Notes: generated from the letters alone by a model not told the origin. A stretch of 64,000 nucleotides of DNA from Hungatella effluvii (GCF_003201875.1 NZ_QJKD01000005.1:248001-312000); one strand, 5' to 3'. Positions 35,944 through 44,461 are shown, counted from the first letter of the stretch. Made by a program: numbers and translations.

Positions 35944-37405
35944 AAGCCAGAATGGCTGGAATCACATGTTCAATCATCTTTTCACGAAGCGCCGCCAGGG
36001 CCTCCTGGTATTCGGGCTGTGCGATCCGGTTTTCAAACTCGTCCGGATCTTCCCGCAGGTCCAAGAGCTCTCTTCCGTGTTCCCTGCCCTTCTGTACGTG
36101 GACATACTTATATCTCCCATCCGTGACAGCCAGATATCCCTCTCCCTCCGCAAAGGTGTAATCCCGTTCCCAATCCGGATCGCTTAAGCTTCTGCCGTCG
36201 CAGGCCGGTATCACGGCCCCCGCCGCCTCCAGGCACGTCGGCAGGAAGTCCACGGAGTTCACGAGCCGCCGGTCCGCCGTCCCCGTCTTTTTGCCCGGGT
36301 ACTTCACCAGAAGCGGAATATGCCACACCTCGTCGTACGCGCAGTTATGTTTTCCCCACAGCCCATGATCTCCCAGCATCTCCCCGTGGTCGGCGGAAAA
36401 CAGGATCAGGGCATTGTCCCCGTATTTCGCTTTGACGGCATTTATAATCTCTCCGACCTGGTCGTCGATCAGCTTTACATTCCCGCAGTAGCTTCTTCTG
36501 AGCCGGTCCCAGTATTCATCGGTATAATTTTTGCACGCATGGCCGTCAGCATGGCCGCATCCATCGATGTTGCTGTTTGGGCCTCCAAAGTAGCTGTCGT
36601 GATGAATCCGGTCTTCCCCGTCCAGTTCTCCTTCCCTCTTAATAAGCGGCGGCAGCCCGGCCATGTCCACCTGACTCAAATACTCCTCCGGCGCATCGAA
36701 GGTATAGTGGGGGCCGCTGAAGGATATCCAGGCAAACAGAGGCTTTTCCTCCTCATAGCTGTGAATATACTCCACCGCCTTTCTGCCGGTCCAGGCATCC
36801 GGATGCCAGTCTGCCGGTCCAGGGAACGGGAAGACCTTCCTGTAGTCCGGATTCCACACCGCATCCCGATATGCTTTTAAATATCCGGCCTGATCCAGCT
36901 CTTTGCTGTAATCATCGTAGAACCAGACGGATACCTGTTTGTCATCCTCCAGCTCCAGATGATCGATCCCCAGACTCTCGTAATACGCTTTGAACTCCTC
37001 ATACGGCAGAGTCCGGTCCGCCCGCGTCTCCGAGTAGGGAACCGGTGCAAAATGGCATTTTCCAAACACGGAAGTGCGGTAGCCGCTTTCCCTCAGCGAC
37101 TGGAACAGGTTGCTGATTCCCGTATCCAGCGCACACTTGCGGAAATTGCTGTAGGCGCCGCTGTTGTGCGGATAACGGCCTGTAAGGATCGAGCACCTGG
37201 ACGGCAGGCACCAGGGGCTGACGGTATAGCAGTTCTCATAGTTCGTCCCCGCTTCCGCCAGACTGTCGATATGCGGCGTGGTAATCGCTTTCCCTCCGTA
37301 ACACCCCAACGTCTTCCGGTTCAGTTCATCGCAGGTAATCATCACGATCGCCGGCCTGTCTTGTCTTTCGCTTTTCTCCATATCTGCATTTTTTTCCATA
37401 TCCAT
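35942..37405 (-). CDS. Arylsulfatase-type sulfatase (S4, cysteine type)
   Basis: Formylglycine-dependent sulfatase of about 487 residues. Motifs in order: MITCDELNRKTLGCYGG (metal site), CYTVSPWCLPSRCSILTGRY with the maturation motif CLPSR, FGKCHFAPVPYSE, SFSGPHYTFDAP and FSADHGEMLGDHGLWGKH. There is no signal peptide, so action is cytoplasmic. It is highly similar over its whole length to S3 and is probably its duplicate. Of three in-frame ATGs, 37405 is preferred because GGAGGA lies 9 nt before it. It is the first gene of the second operon (S4, S3, AraC regulator). Confidence 0.93.
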   Translation of the reverse strand: MDMEKNADMEKSERQDRPAIVMITCDELNRKTLGCYGGKAITTPHIDSLAEAGTNYENCYTVSPWCLPSRCSILTGRYPHNSGAYSNFRKCALDTGISNLFQSLRESGYRTSVFGKCHFAPVPYSETRADRTLPYEEFKAYYESLGIDHLELEDDKQVSVWFYDDYSKELDQAGYLKAYRDAVWNPDYRKVFPFPGPADWHPDAWTGRKAVEYIHSYEEEKPLFAWISFSGPHYTFDAPEEYLSQVDMAGLPPLIKREGELDGEDRIHHDSYFGGPNSNIDGCGHADGHACKNYTDEYWDRLRRSYCGNVKLIDDQVGEIINAVKAKYGDNALILFSADHGEMLGDHGLWGKHNCAYDEVWHIPLLVKYPGKKTGTADRRLVNSVDFLPTCLEAAGAVIPACDGRSLSDPDWERDYTFAEGEGYLAVTDGRYKYVHVQKGREHGRELLDLREDPDEFENRIAQPEYQEALAALREKMIEHVIPAILA

Positions 37406-37448
37406 CGTTACCATTCCTCCAGTCATCTGACCAATTGTATTACTGTAT

Positions 37449-37477
37449 ATCTTAACAAGGAAGAATTGCGCTTACAA
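37449..37477 (-). promoter_or_regulatory. Promoter of the S4-S3-AraC operon
   Basis: On the minus strand TTGTAA (37477-37472) and TAAGAT (37454-37449) are 17 nt apart, with the same geometry to the AraC-type site as the promoter at 32027. Both boxes deviate from consensus, as expected for an activator-dependent promoter. Confidence 0.6.
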
Positions 37478-37542
37478 TTTGTAACTCCCTGTCAATATGT
37501 AGGATGCCGGTCCGTGGATATGTAGTTTAATTTCAATATGTA
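37475..37542 (-). promoter_or_regulatory. AraC-type regulatory site, copy 2
   Basis: Read on the minus strand: TACATAT (37542-37536), TACATAT (37524-37518), TACATAT 23 nt further (37501-37495), then 12 nt and ACAAATTG (37482-37475). The last three parts match copy 1 at 32053-32103, including the exact 12-nt gap to ACAAATTG at the -35 box. A further TACATAT lies upstream. Confidence 0.7.
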
Positions 37543-37741
37543 TTCTTTGTTCCCCTCCTGCTTTTCTGTTATGTTCCTGCAGCAATGGATTCGCTGGTGG
37601 ATATCTGTGCGGCAGATCAGAATTCCAGAGATACAGACTTCTTTTTAGAAAGACAATTTTAAGAATACCATACTATTATTTGAAAAAGTTATTTTGAATA
37701 AAATCTTTCCGTATTTTTCCTCTTTCCCCCATATCTTTCCG

Positions 37742-37847
37742 TTATCCACACTCTTCATCCCCTTTTTTACGTTTTCCACATACCGGTTCGCACAATTTTC
37801 AGATATTAACAATTAATCCACAGACATTTCCACATTATTGTGGATAA
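37742..37847. promoter_or_regulatory. Cluster of DnaA-box sequences
   Basis: Two exact DnaA boxes, TTATCCACA at 37742-37750 (plus) and 37839-37847 (minus), enclose one-mismatch boxes TTTTCCACA (37772-37780) and TAATCCACA (37814-37822) and a two-mismatch ATTTCCACA (37826-37834). The surroundings are A/T-rich. No dnaA, dnaN or replication gene is nearby. Confidence 0.6.
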
Positions 37848-37963
37848 CTTTGCCCGCCTTGTCGATCAGTGGCTGAAACATTTTTTTCCATCCTTTGCAA
37901 CTTTTTACTTCTCTTTCACGTCTAATTCTCTGTAATTAAAAAAACATCATATGGAGGATTATT

Positions 37964-38377
37964 ATGAAGAAAAAATTATTAATCATCGCAGCTGTCCTGG
38001 TATTCGCATTATCTGCGGCCGCATGCTCATCGAAAAAAGAAGCGGCTGCCCCGACTACATCTGCAAAGACTGAAACTACCGCCAGCACAACCACCAGGGA
38101 CGAATCCGGCTCTGCCGATTCCGGATCCGATTCCACAGGAGATTCCCAGAGCAGCGAAGGTACTGTAACCGGAGTTGTGGAGGAAAACAAAGGCTTTATG
38201 ATTACCATTGTTGCGGAAGAAGGCGAGGAAGCGTACGTCTTCCCACTGGATGATACACAGAGTGAAGAGTACAAAGACATCAAGTCCGGAGATAAAATAA
38301 CCGTGAGCTATACCAACGGACTGCCTACCCCGGACAACCTCGATACCGTTGTCACCGATATTCAGCCTGCAAAATAA
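37964..38377 (+). CDS. Small lipoprotein with a beta-barrel-like domain
   Basis: Secreted lipoprotein of 137 residues. The signal peptide ends in the lipobox SAAACSS; a Thr/Ser/Asp-rich linker (about 25-65) precedes a compact domain (about 68-137) with GTVTGVVEENKGFMITI and DIKSGDKITVSYTNG, resembling small OB-fold lipoprotein domains of the DUF3221 kind. The function is unknown. GGAGGA precedes the ATG and a terminator follows, so it is a single-gene transcript between the sulfatase island and the histidine kinase. Confidence 0.85.
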   Translation: MKKKLLIIAAVLVFALSAAACSSKKEAAAPTTSAKTETTASTTTRDESGSADSGSDSTGDSQSSEGTVTGVVEENKGFMITIVAEEGEEAYVFPLDDTQSEEYKDIKSGDKITVSYTNGLPTPDNLDTVVTDIQPAK

Positions 38378-38399
38378 ACGGATATTTCCGAACCAAGTT

Positions 38400-38452
38400 A
38401 ATGCTCCGCCAACCGGGACCACTGCCGGAAGGGCGGAGCATTTGTTTTGTTC
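38400..38452 (+). terminator. Terminator after the small lipoprotein gene
   Basis: ATGCTCCGCC (38401-38410) pairs with GGCGGAGCAT (38432-38441), followed by TTGTTTTGTT. The loop contains a further CCGG/CCGG pairing. Confidence 0.85.
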
Positions 38453-38505
38453 TATAAAAAGTAATTTACGTAACAGTCTTTCTCCCTGTCCCTTTAAAAT
38501 CTGTA

Positions 38506-38534
38506 GTGACTTAATGGCCAAAAAGTATTATACT
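38506..38534 (+). promoter_or_regulatory. Putative promoter of the orphan histidine kinase gene
   Basis: GTGACT (38506-38511) and a perfect-looking -10 TATACT (38529-38534) are 17 nt apart, 53 nt before the kinase start codon. Confidence 0.5.
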
Positions 38535-38586
38535 TAATTTATCATATCGAACGATACTTACAGATCAATGAAAATGGAGAATCACA

Positions 38587-39993
38587 ATGACTCATTCCCT
38601 TTATTACAAGTTTATTCTCGGCTACCTGGTATTCGGCCTGTTAGGTTTTGTCTCAATTGCCACCCTGTCTTCCCGGATGACGGAGCGCTACCTGATCCGC
38701 GAACAGGCTGATTCGCTGTACGATGAAGCCAATCAGATCGCCTCCACCTACAGCGGCATGTACCACGGAAAAGACATGGATCTGATCTCATCCTACCCTC
38801 AGCTGGTGGGATCCGCCCATTACCTCCACGCCCAGATCTGGATCATCGACCGCCAGGGAAAGATTGTGGTGGACAGCGACCAGTCAGAGCGGACCGGCCG
38901 GGTCATCGACCGCTTCGATCCCACGGCGGCCGGCAACAAGTCGTATACCATCGGCACATTCTATGACCAGTTCACCTATGATGTACTGAGTGTCCATGCC
39001 CCCATTACCGGGAATTACACGACTTACGGCTATGTGGTCATCCATATGCCGCTCTCTGTTCTGCAGAATACGAGAGATGGTATTTTAAATATTGTATACA
39101 TTACACTCGCTGTGGTATTCGGCCTCTCCCTGATCATCCTTCTCGTCTTTACAAAGACGGTATACTTCCCACTGAAAAAGATCACGGCGGGCGCCAACGA
39201 ATACGCTCAGGGGAATTTAACGTACCACATTGATGTGAATACCAGAGACGAGATGGGATATTTAGCGGCCACCTTAAACTATATGTCAGATGAGTTGAAC
39301 AAGATGGAGGAATACCAGAAGACGTTTATCGCCAATGTATCTCATGATTTCCGTTCCCCGCTGACATCCATCAAAGGATACTTAGAGGCCATTCTGGATG
39401 GCACCATCCCTCCGGAGATGTATGAAAAGTATTTAACCCGGGTGATTACAGAGACCGAGCGGTTAAACAAGCTGACGCAGGGAATGCTGACGCTGAACAC
39501 GCTGGACAGCAAGGGCTATTTAAACCGGACGAATTTCGACATCAACCGGGTAATCAAGGACACAGCGGCGTCCTTTGAGGGAACGTGTGAGGAGAAGAAT
39601 ATCAACTTCGACCTGACATTCTCCAACAATATTCAGATGGTTTACGCCGATCTCGGGAAGATTCAGCAGGTCATGTACAACCTGATCGACAATGCCATCA
39701 AATTCAGCCACCACGATTCCACCATCTATATCCAGGCTTCCGGAAAATACGAAAAGATCTTTATCTCCGTAAAGGACACCGGAATCGGTATCCCGAAGGA
39801 CAGCATAAAGAAGATATGGGAACGTTTTTACAAGTCTGATTTATCACGTGGAAAAGATAAAAAGGGAACCGGCCTTGGCCTGGCGATCGTAAAGGAGATC
39901 ATCCAGTCTCACGGCGAGAACATTGATGTGGTCAGCACAGAGGGCGTCGGAACAGAATTTATATTCAGCCTTCCGAAATCTACTAATCTTTAA
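38587..39993 (+). CDS. Membrane sensor histidine kinase (orphan)
   Basis: Sensor kinase of 468 residues. Two transmembrane helices (about 8-30 and 165-188) flank an extracellular domain (about 31-164) of dCache/PAS-like make-up. HAMP follows (about 190-240), then HisKA with NVSHDFRSPLTSIKGYLEAI (phosphorylated His near residue 253) and HATPase motifs NLIDNAIKFS, DTGIGIPKD and GTGLGLAIVKEI. No response regulator is adjacent; the regulator at 22589 is the nearest same-strand candidate partner. The kinase type resembles PhoR/ResE. Confidence 0.94.
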   Translation: MTHSLYYKFILGYLVFGLLGFVSIATLSSRMTERYLIREQADSLYDEANQIASTYSGMYHGKDMDLISSYPQLVGSAHYLHAQIWIIDRQGKIVVDSDQSERTGRVIDRFDPTAAGNKSYTIGTFYDQFTYDVLSVHAPITGNYTTYGYVVIHMPLSVLQNTRDGILNIVYITLAVVFGLSLIILLVFTKTVYFPLKKITAGANEYAQGNLTYHIDVNTRDEMGYLAATLNYMSDELNKMEEYQKTFIANVSHDFRSPLTSIKGYLEAILDGTIPPEMYEKYLTRVITETERLNKLTQGMLTLNTLDSKGYLNRTNFDINRVIKDTAASFEGTCEEKNINFDLTFSNNIQMVYADLGKIQQVMYNLIDNAIKFSHHDSTIYIQASGKYEKIFISVKDTGIGIPKDSIKKIWERFYKSDLSRGKDKKGTGLGLAIVKEIIQSHGENIDVVSTEGVGTEFIFSLPKSTNL

Positions 39994-39995
39994 TA

Positions 39996-40046
39996 AAACA
40001 GAAAAAAGGAGGGCTGAATGACTCAGCCTTCCTTTTTTCTGTTTAT
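39996..40046. terminator. Bidirectional terminator between the kinase gene and trmL
   Basis: AAACAGAAAAAAGGAGGGCTGA (arm start 39996) pairs with its complement ending in CTTTTTTCTGTTT (40044). A-rich and T-rich arms give a U-tract in both directions. It serves the convergent pair. Confidence 0.88.
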
Positions 40047-40080
40047 AATACCTGCTCTTATCCTATACACGCTGTCATAC

Positions 40081-40575
40081 TTACTCTTTCCAATGCAGAT
40101 GGTGCAGCTGCCCCTGCATGGTCATCTTCTCAAACCCGTTCTGTCTAAGCGCCTCATACAGCACAATCGACACTGAGTTTGACAGGTTCAGCGAGCGTAT
40201 GTCTCCCCACATGGGAATCCGCACACACTGCTCCTGATTCTCCAGGAGAATATCCTCCGGAATTCCGGCGCTCTCTTTCCCAAACATCAGGAAACAGTCC
40301 GGTTCATACTCCACGTCCGAATAAACATGAAGCCCCTTCGTCGTAGCCATATAAATCTTTGCTCCCGGATTCCTGTCCAGGAAATCCTGGTAATCACAGT
40401 AAACCGTCACATCCAGCTTATCCCAGTAGTCCAGTCCGGCCCTCTTGATCAGCTTGTCATTCAGTTTATATCCCAGCGGCTCGATGAGATGAAGCTTCGT
40501 CCCCGTGGCCACACAGGTTCTTCCGATATTGCCGGTATTGGCCGGCATCTCCGGTTCCAGTAATACAACGTTCAT
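40081..40575 (-). CDS. trmL: tRNA (cytidine/uridine-34-2'-O)-methyltransferase TrmL
   Basis: SPOUT-class enzyme that methylates the wobble nucleotide of tRNA-Leu isoacceptors using S-adenosylmethionine. The 164-residue length is right for the minimal family. Motifs are LEPEMPANTGNIGRTC at the N-terminus, LMFGKESAGIPEDIL, and the knot region IPMWGDIRSLNLSNSVSIVLYE. It starts 7 nt after the aminotransferase stop and is probably co-transcribed with it. Confidence 0.93.
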   Translation of the reverse strand: MNVVLLEPEMPANTGNIGRTCVATGTKLHLIEPLGYKLNDKLIKRAGLDYWDKLDVTVYCDYQDFLDRNPGAKIYMATTKGLHVYSDVEYEPDCFLMFGKESAGIPEDILLENQEQCVRIPMWGDIRSLNLSNSVSIVLYEALRQNGFEKMTMQGQLHHLHWKE

Positions 40576-40582
40576 ATTGATT

Positions 40583-41752
40583 CTATGCCTTTCCGTCCAG
40601 TCTCTTCACAAAGCGTTCCATACGTCCCAGCGCCTCTTTTAAACTCTTTAAGGAGTATGCATAGGAGACACGCAGATAACCTTCTCCACAGTCACCGAAC
40701 GCCGTTCCCGGAACGACAGCCACCTTCTCCTCCTGGAGCAGCCTTGTAGCGAACTCATCGGACGTCATGCCGAAACGCTTAATGCTGGGGAATGCGTAAA
40801 ATGCGCCGTTGGGCTCAAAACACTCCAGTCCCATCTCCTTAAACGCGTTCATAAGGAAACGGCGTCTCTGGTCGTATGACTCCCTCATCATCTGTACGTC
40901 CTTGTCACCATCCCGCAGCGCCGCAACGGCAGCGTACTGGCTGGTGGTCGGCGCGCACATGATGGCGAACTGGTGAATCTTTAACATCTGTTCCAGAATA
41001 ACAGCCGGTGCGGCCAGATAGCCGAGACGCCAGCCTGTCATAGCGTAAGCCTTGGAAAATCCGTTAATCAGCACGGTACGCTCTTTAAGGCCCGGGAATG
41101 ATGCAATGGTGGTATGCTCCATTCCATACGTCAATTCCCCGTATATCTCGTCTGTCAGAACAAAAAGATCCTTCTCGATGACGATCTCCGCGATAACAGC
41201 CAGCTCCTCCGCGGTCATTACTGCGCCGGTTGGATTGTTCGGGAACGGCAGAACGAGAATCTTCGACTTCGGGGTGATATACTGAAGCAGTTTTTCCTTT
41301 GTCAGCTTAAAGTTATCCTTTTCCTCCAACGGAATCGGAACCGGAACACCGTTGGCCAGAATGGTGCACGGCACGTAGGAGACGAAACAGGGCTGGGGAA
41401 TCAGCACTTCGTCACCCGGGTCCAGCATGGCGCGCAGAGCCACGTCAATGGCTTCGCTTCCGCCCACCGTCACCATCACCTCATGATCCGGATCGTATGT
41501 AACATCAAAGCGTCTCTTTAAGTAGCTGCTGATCTCAACCTTCAATTCTCTCAAACCGGCGTTGGACGTATAGAATGTGCGCCCTTTCTCCAGAGAATAG
41601 ATTCCCTCTTCCCTGATATGCCACGGAGTCTCGAAGTCCGGTTCACCGACGCCCAGGGAGATAGCGTCCTTCATTTCACTTACAATGTCAAAAAATTTAC
41701 GGATTCCTGATGGCGGAATCTCTACGATTCTTTCAGATAATGGATTTCTCAC
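40583..41752 (-). CDS. Class I/II pyridoxal-phosphate aminotransferase
   Basis: Aspartate/aromatic-type aminotransferase of 389 residues. Visible landmarks are SLGVGEPDFETPWHI, FYTSNAGLRELK, VTVGGSEAIDVALRA, the NPTG segment FPNNPTGAVM, the PLP lysine in FSKAYAMTGWRLGY (Lys near 232) and the substrate-carboxylate Arg in GYLRVSYAYS. The substrate is uncertain; the PatA/AraT subgroup fits. Its ATG overlaps the stop of an Lrp-type regulator (ATGA), so regulation by that protein is likely. Confidence 0.92.
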   Translation of the reverse strand: MRNPLSERIVEIPPSGIRKFFDIVSEMKDAISLGVGEPDFETPWHIREEGIYSLEKGRTFYTSNAGLRELKVEISSYLKRRFDVTYDPDHEVMVTVGGSEAIDVALRAMLDPGDEVLIPQPCFVSYVPCTILANGVPVPIPLEEKDNFKLTKEKLLQYITPKSKILVLPFPNNPTGAVMTAEELAVIAEIVIEKDLFVLTDEIYGELTYGMEHTTIASFPGLKERTVLINGFSKAYAMTGWRLGYLAAPAVILEQMLKIHQFAIMCAPTTSQYAAVAALRDGDKDVQMMRESYDQRRRFLMNAFKEMGLECFEPNGAFYAFPSIKRFGMTSDEFATRLLQEEKVAVVPGTAFGDCGEGYLRVSYAYSLKSLKEALGRMERFVKRLDGKA

Positions 41753-42231
41753 GGGGTAATCAACATCCTTTCATCCTGCGTCTCTTCAGCGAGTACGGTG
41801 CCATGATCCTTGTATTTTTTAAGTACAAAGTGAGTTGCTGTGCTTAATACGGATTCCATCGGGGAGAGCTTCTCCGAGACAAACTGTGCTACCTGTCTCA
41901 TGGTTCTTCCCTCGATAAATACGGTAAAGTCATATGCGCCTGACATTAGATAAACCGCTTCCACCTCGCTGTACTGGTAGATGCGCTCCGCGATCTTGTC
42001 GAATCCCATGCCTCTCTGCGGTGTTACCTTAACTTCGATTAAGGCAACCACTTTTTCATCACTGGTATTGTCCCAGTTAATCAGGGTATGGTAACCGCAG
42101 ATGATATGCTCTTTTTCCATCTCGGCGATCTCATTGGCGACCGCGGCCTCACTTTCCCCTAAAAGAACCGCCAGATCCTTCAAGTCGATTCTGCTGTTTT
42201 TTTCAATAACCGCCAATATCTTCTCTCTCAT
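41749..42231 (-). CDS. Lrp/AsnC-family transcriptional regulator
   Basis: Regulator of 160 residues with an N-terminal winged helix-turn-helix (about 1-60; IDLKDLAVLLGESEAAVANEI) and a C-terminal ligand-binding RAM domain (about 70-150; VIGY-like VEAVYLMSGAYDFTVFIEG). Such proteins respond to amino acids. It is translationally coupled to the downstream aminotransferase, which suggests control of amino-acid turnover. Confidence 0.93.
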   Translation of the reverse strand: MREKILAVIEKNSRIDLKDLAVLLGESEAAVANEIAEMEKEHIICGYHTLINWDNTSDEKVVALIEVKVTPQRGMGFDKIAERIYQYSEVEAVYLMSGAYDFTVFIEGRTMRQVAQFVSEKLSPMESVLSTATHFVLKKYKDHGTVLAEETQDERMLITP

Positions 42232-42272
42232 AACCTTACCTCCTGATTAAAATGATTTATTATAATGATTGC

Positions 42273-42836
42273 TTATAATACTTTATGAATCTCATCCTCC
42301 GCGGGCCGGTCTAAGTAACCGGAGCTTTCCCCATGGCGGATGATTCTTCCGATTCCTTCCGTCACCCGTCCAATCACCGCGGCATGGATTCCTTCCCGTT
42401 CCAGGGCCAGAACCATCTCACCGCCGTTGTCTGTGACAAAGAGCAGGCAGCCGTCCGAATAAAGACGGTACGGGTTCAAATCGTACCGCTCGCAGACCTC
42501 AATTGTCTCCTGTTTGACAGGAATCTGGCGCAGTGAAAATTCGATGCCCGTCATGTATGCCCCGGATAAATTCCAGAGGGCGGAAAGTATTCCGCCCTCC
42601 CCTGCCGGTTCACACTCCGTGGCTCCCAATGCCTTCCACCGTTCCAGATTCCCACTCAGTGTTCCATCTTCATTTTCCATAATCCGGTCTAAGTAGCCTT
42701 TTGTAAACCACTGAAGCAGCTCTTCGCGCTTCTGCCTCACGATCGCAATCGTACCGGCATATCCCGCGTATCCCGCCACCACCAGATTCTGTCCCGGCCG
42801 CATAAGGCCGGTGTTATCTCTTTCAATCTTTCTCAT
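42273..42836 (-). CDS. AIR synthase C-terminal-domain protein (HypE/PurM-like half)
   Basis: Protein of 187 residues resembling only the C-terminal half of the HypE/PurM/SelD superfamily. Supporting segments are MRPGQNLVVAGYAGYAGTIAI, GGILSALWNLSGAYMTGIEF, CERYDLNPYRLYSDGCLLF and HAAVIGRVTEG. The ATP-binding N-terminal domain of full-length relatives is absent, though a ribosome site and proper start are compatible with an independent small protein. It lies 12 nt after the VanW-type gene. Function is unknown. Confidence 0.75.
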   Translation of the reverse strand: MRKIERDNTGLMRPGQNLVVAGYAGYAGTIAIVRQKREELLQWFTKGYLDRIMENEDGTLSGNLERWKALGATECEPAGEGGILSALWNLSGAYMTGIEFSLRQIPVKQETIEVCERYDLNPYRLYSDGCLLFVTDNGGEMVLALEREGIHAAVIGRVTEGIGRIIRHGESSGYLDRPAEDEIHKVL

Positions 42837-42848
42837 ACCGGACTCCCG

Positions 42849-44417
42849 TTACCCGGCAGGAGCCGGATCAACTGCTTCAGGTACTGGCACAGGGGCTGCC
42901 GCCGCTGCTTCTGGCGCCGGAGATGGTTCTGATGCCGGAGACGGACTCTGCGTCCCTGCTTCCGGCAGAGTCACGCCCGGTCCTCCGTCCTCGCCTTCCA
43001 CCGGTGCCGGCGGCGTCTCTGGTGTCGGTGTCTCCACCGGCACTGTCGTCTCCTCAGGAAGCGGTACGGTCACTGCCGGTGCCGCCGGACCAACCTTCAC
43101 AATCGCCTTGGAAGCATTGTATGTGTCAGTATGCAGAATCTCTTTGCTCTGCTCCACGCCATCTACATAGACGTATTTCCACAGTCTGGACTTATAGCCC
43201 CTGTGAGCGGACTGAACCTGTTTCCTGGCGCCCGGTGCCATGGTCGGATCCACCTCTTCCTTCGGCGCTCCGGGATCCATGGTTGCGAGGGTTTCGGACA
43301 CAAATTTAAATGTCCGGTTTGCAGGTCTTGTCTCTTTCCCATAGATGGTAAAAGTCAGCGTTTTGCCTGACGTATAGCCCTCCACGTAAATCGGAGTGCC
43401 GTAGTTATTCGTAATCTTTAAATCCTTATAAGTACCGGCGATAGCCGCGTCTTCCGAGGGTTTTACATACGTAACGATCATTGAGTGGTTTTGTCTCTGC
43501 GTAATCTCCAGTTCTGCGCGGAGAGACGCGTTGTAAAGCGTCGTGGAAATCTGGCATACGCCGCCTCCCACACTGTCAACCACCTGACCGTTTTCATAAG
43601 CGGCCGCAGTGGCATAGCCGTTGGCTGTCGTAAACGGATGCATGCATTCGTAACCGGACAGCGTCTCGCCCGGCATCAGCACATGGCCATTGATCTTGCC
43701 CGCTCCCACCCGTAAATTGGTTGCACGGGAATTGCCGCTGCTGGAGAAATCCGTGGAAAAGGTTCCCAGCACATCCTGAATCGTTGAAAGCGCTTCCGTT
43801 GTAACGTTCGGCTGAGCCTCCGTCACTGCCGCAGTCACCGTCACCGGTTCCTTAAGACCTCCGGAGATCGCCTCATCGAGGGCTGCTTTCGTCGCCCCTG
43901 CATCCACACTCTTTCCAACCACGGCGGGAGTGACGACAAACGCCCCATTCTCTCTCGTGATCGACGCATCCTTTGGCTCTGCTACGACAGAAGCACATTT
44001 TTCCTCTACGAATGCCGCCACCTTTCCATCGTCAAAAGCTGTCTCCAATGGAATAACGACATGGTTATGTTCGATGTCTTTCAAGTTTAAATAACGGTGG
44101 ATTAAATTCCCTCCCGTTACGGATGCCGCGGCCTGGTTTACCGCGTCGGTATTGGACCAGTGAAAGCCCAGTTCCTTCGCCGTAGTATCCACGGACTCCC
44201 CATCCACTACCAGCGTAATCTTCTGATTCTCCATCTCGCCCACAAGGCTCTGGATCTTTTCGCTGGCTTCCTCTTCTGTCATTCCCCCCAGACTGTATTC
44301 TCCTACATAGAGACCCTCCGGAAGGGTATCAGCCCGCGACGGTGCCGGAAAGGCCAGTGTCAGTCCCACCGCCAGCGCCATGGCCGCAAGGCCTGTTGCC
44401 AAGTTTTCGTTTTTCAT
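42849..44417 (-). CDS. VanW-family cell-wall-associated protein
   Basis: Exported protein of 522 residues. A signal peptide (about 1-30) precedes a peptidoglycan-binding-4 type region (about 50-230; LPEGLYVGEYSLGGMTEEEA), the VanW domain (about 235-360; MPGETLSGYECMHP and VGGGVCQISTTLYNASLRA), a G5-like stretch, and a Pro/Glu/Ala-rich tail (about 455-522). Family members associate with the cell wall; the activity is not known. The ATG at 44417 has GAGGA upstream, while the ATG two codons earlier touches the ribosome site. It lies between a tiny membrane-protein gene and the HypE-like gene. Confidence 0.88.
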   Translation of the reverse strand: MKNENLATGLAAMALAVGLTLAFPAPSRADTLPEGLYVGEYSLGGMTEEEASEKIQSLVGEMENQKITLVVDGESVDTTAKELGFHWSNTDAVNQAAASVTGGNLIHRYLNLKDIEHNHVVIPLETAFDDGKVAAFVEEKCASVVAEPKDASITRENGAFVVTPAVVGKSVDAGATKAALDEAISGGLKEPVTVTAAVTEAQPNVTTEALSTIQDVLGTFSTDFSSSGNSRATNLRVGAGKINGHVLMPGETLSGYECMHPFTTANGYATAAAYENGQVVDSVGGGVCQISTTLYNASLRAELEITQRQNHSMIVTYVKPSEDAAIAGTYKDLKITNNYGTPIYVEGYTSGKTLTFTIYGKETRPANRTFKFVSETLATMDPGAPKEEVDPTMAPGARKQVQSAHRGYKSRLWKYVYVDGVEQSKEILHTDTYNASKAIVKVGPAAPAVTVPLPEETTVPVETPTPETPPAPVEGEDGGPGVTLPEAGTQSPSPASEPSPAPEAAAAAPVPVPEAVDPAPAG

Positions 44418-44461
44418 AATCATTCCTCAATTTTCAAGTTGCTGCCTGCTGCTTCCTTCTC

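Noticed and set aside
37742..37847. Chromosomal origin of replication
   Set aside because: Despite several DnaA boxes there is no dnaA, dnaN, rpmH or gidA nearby, so I report a DnaA-box cluster rather than oriC.
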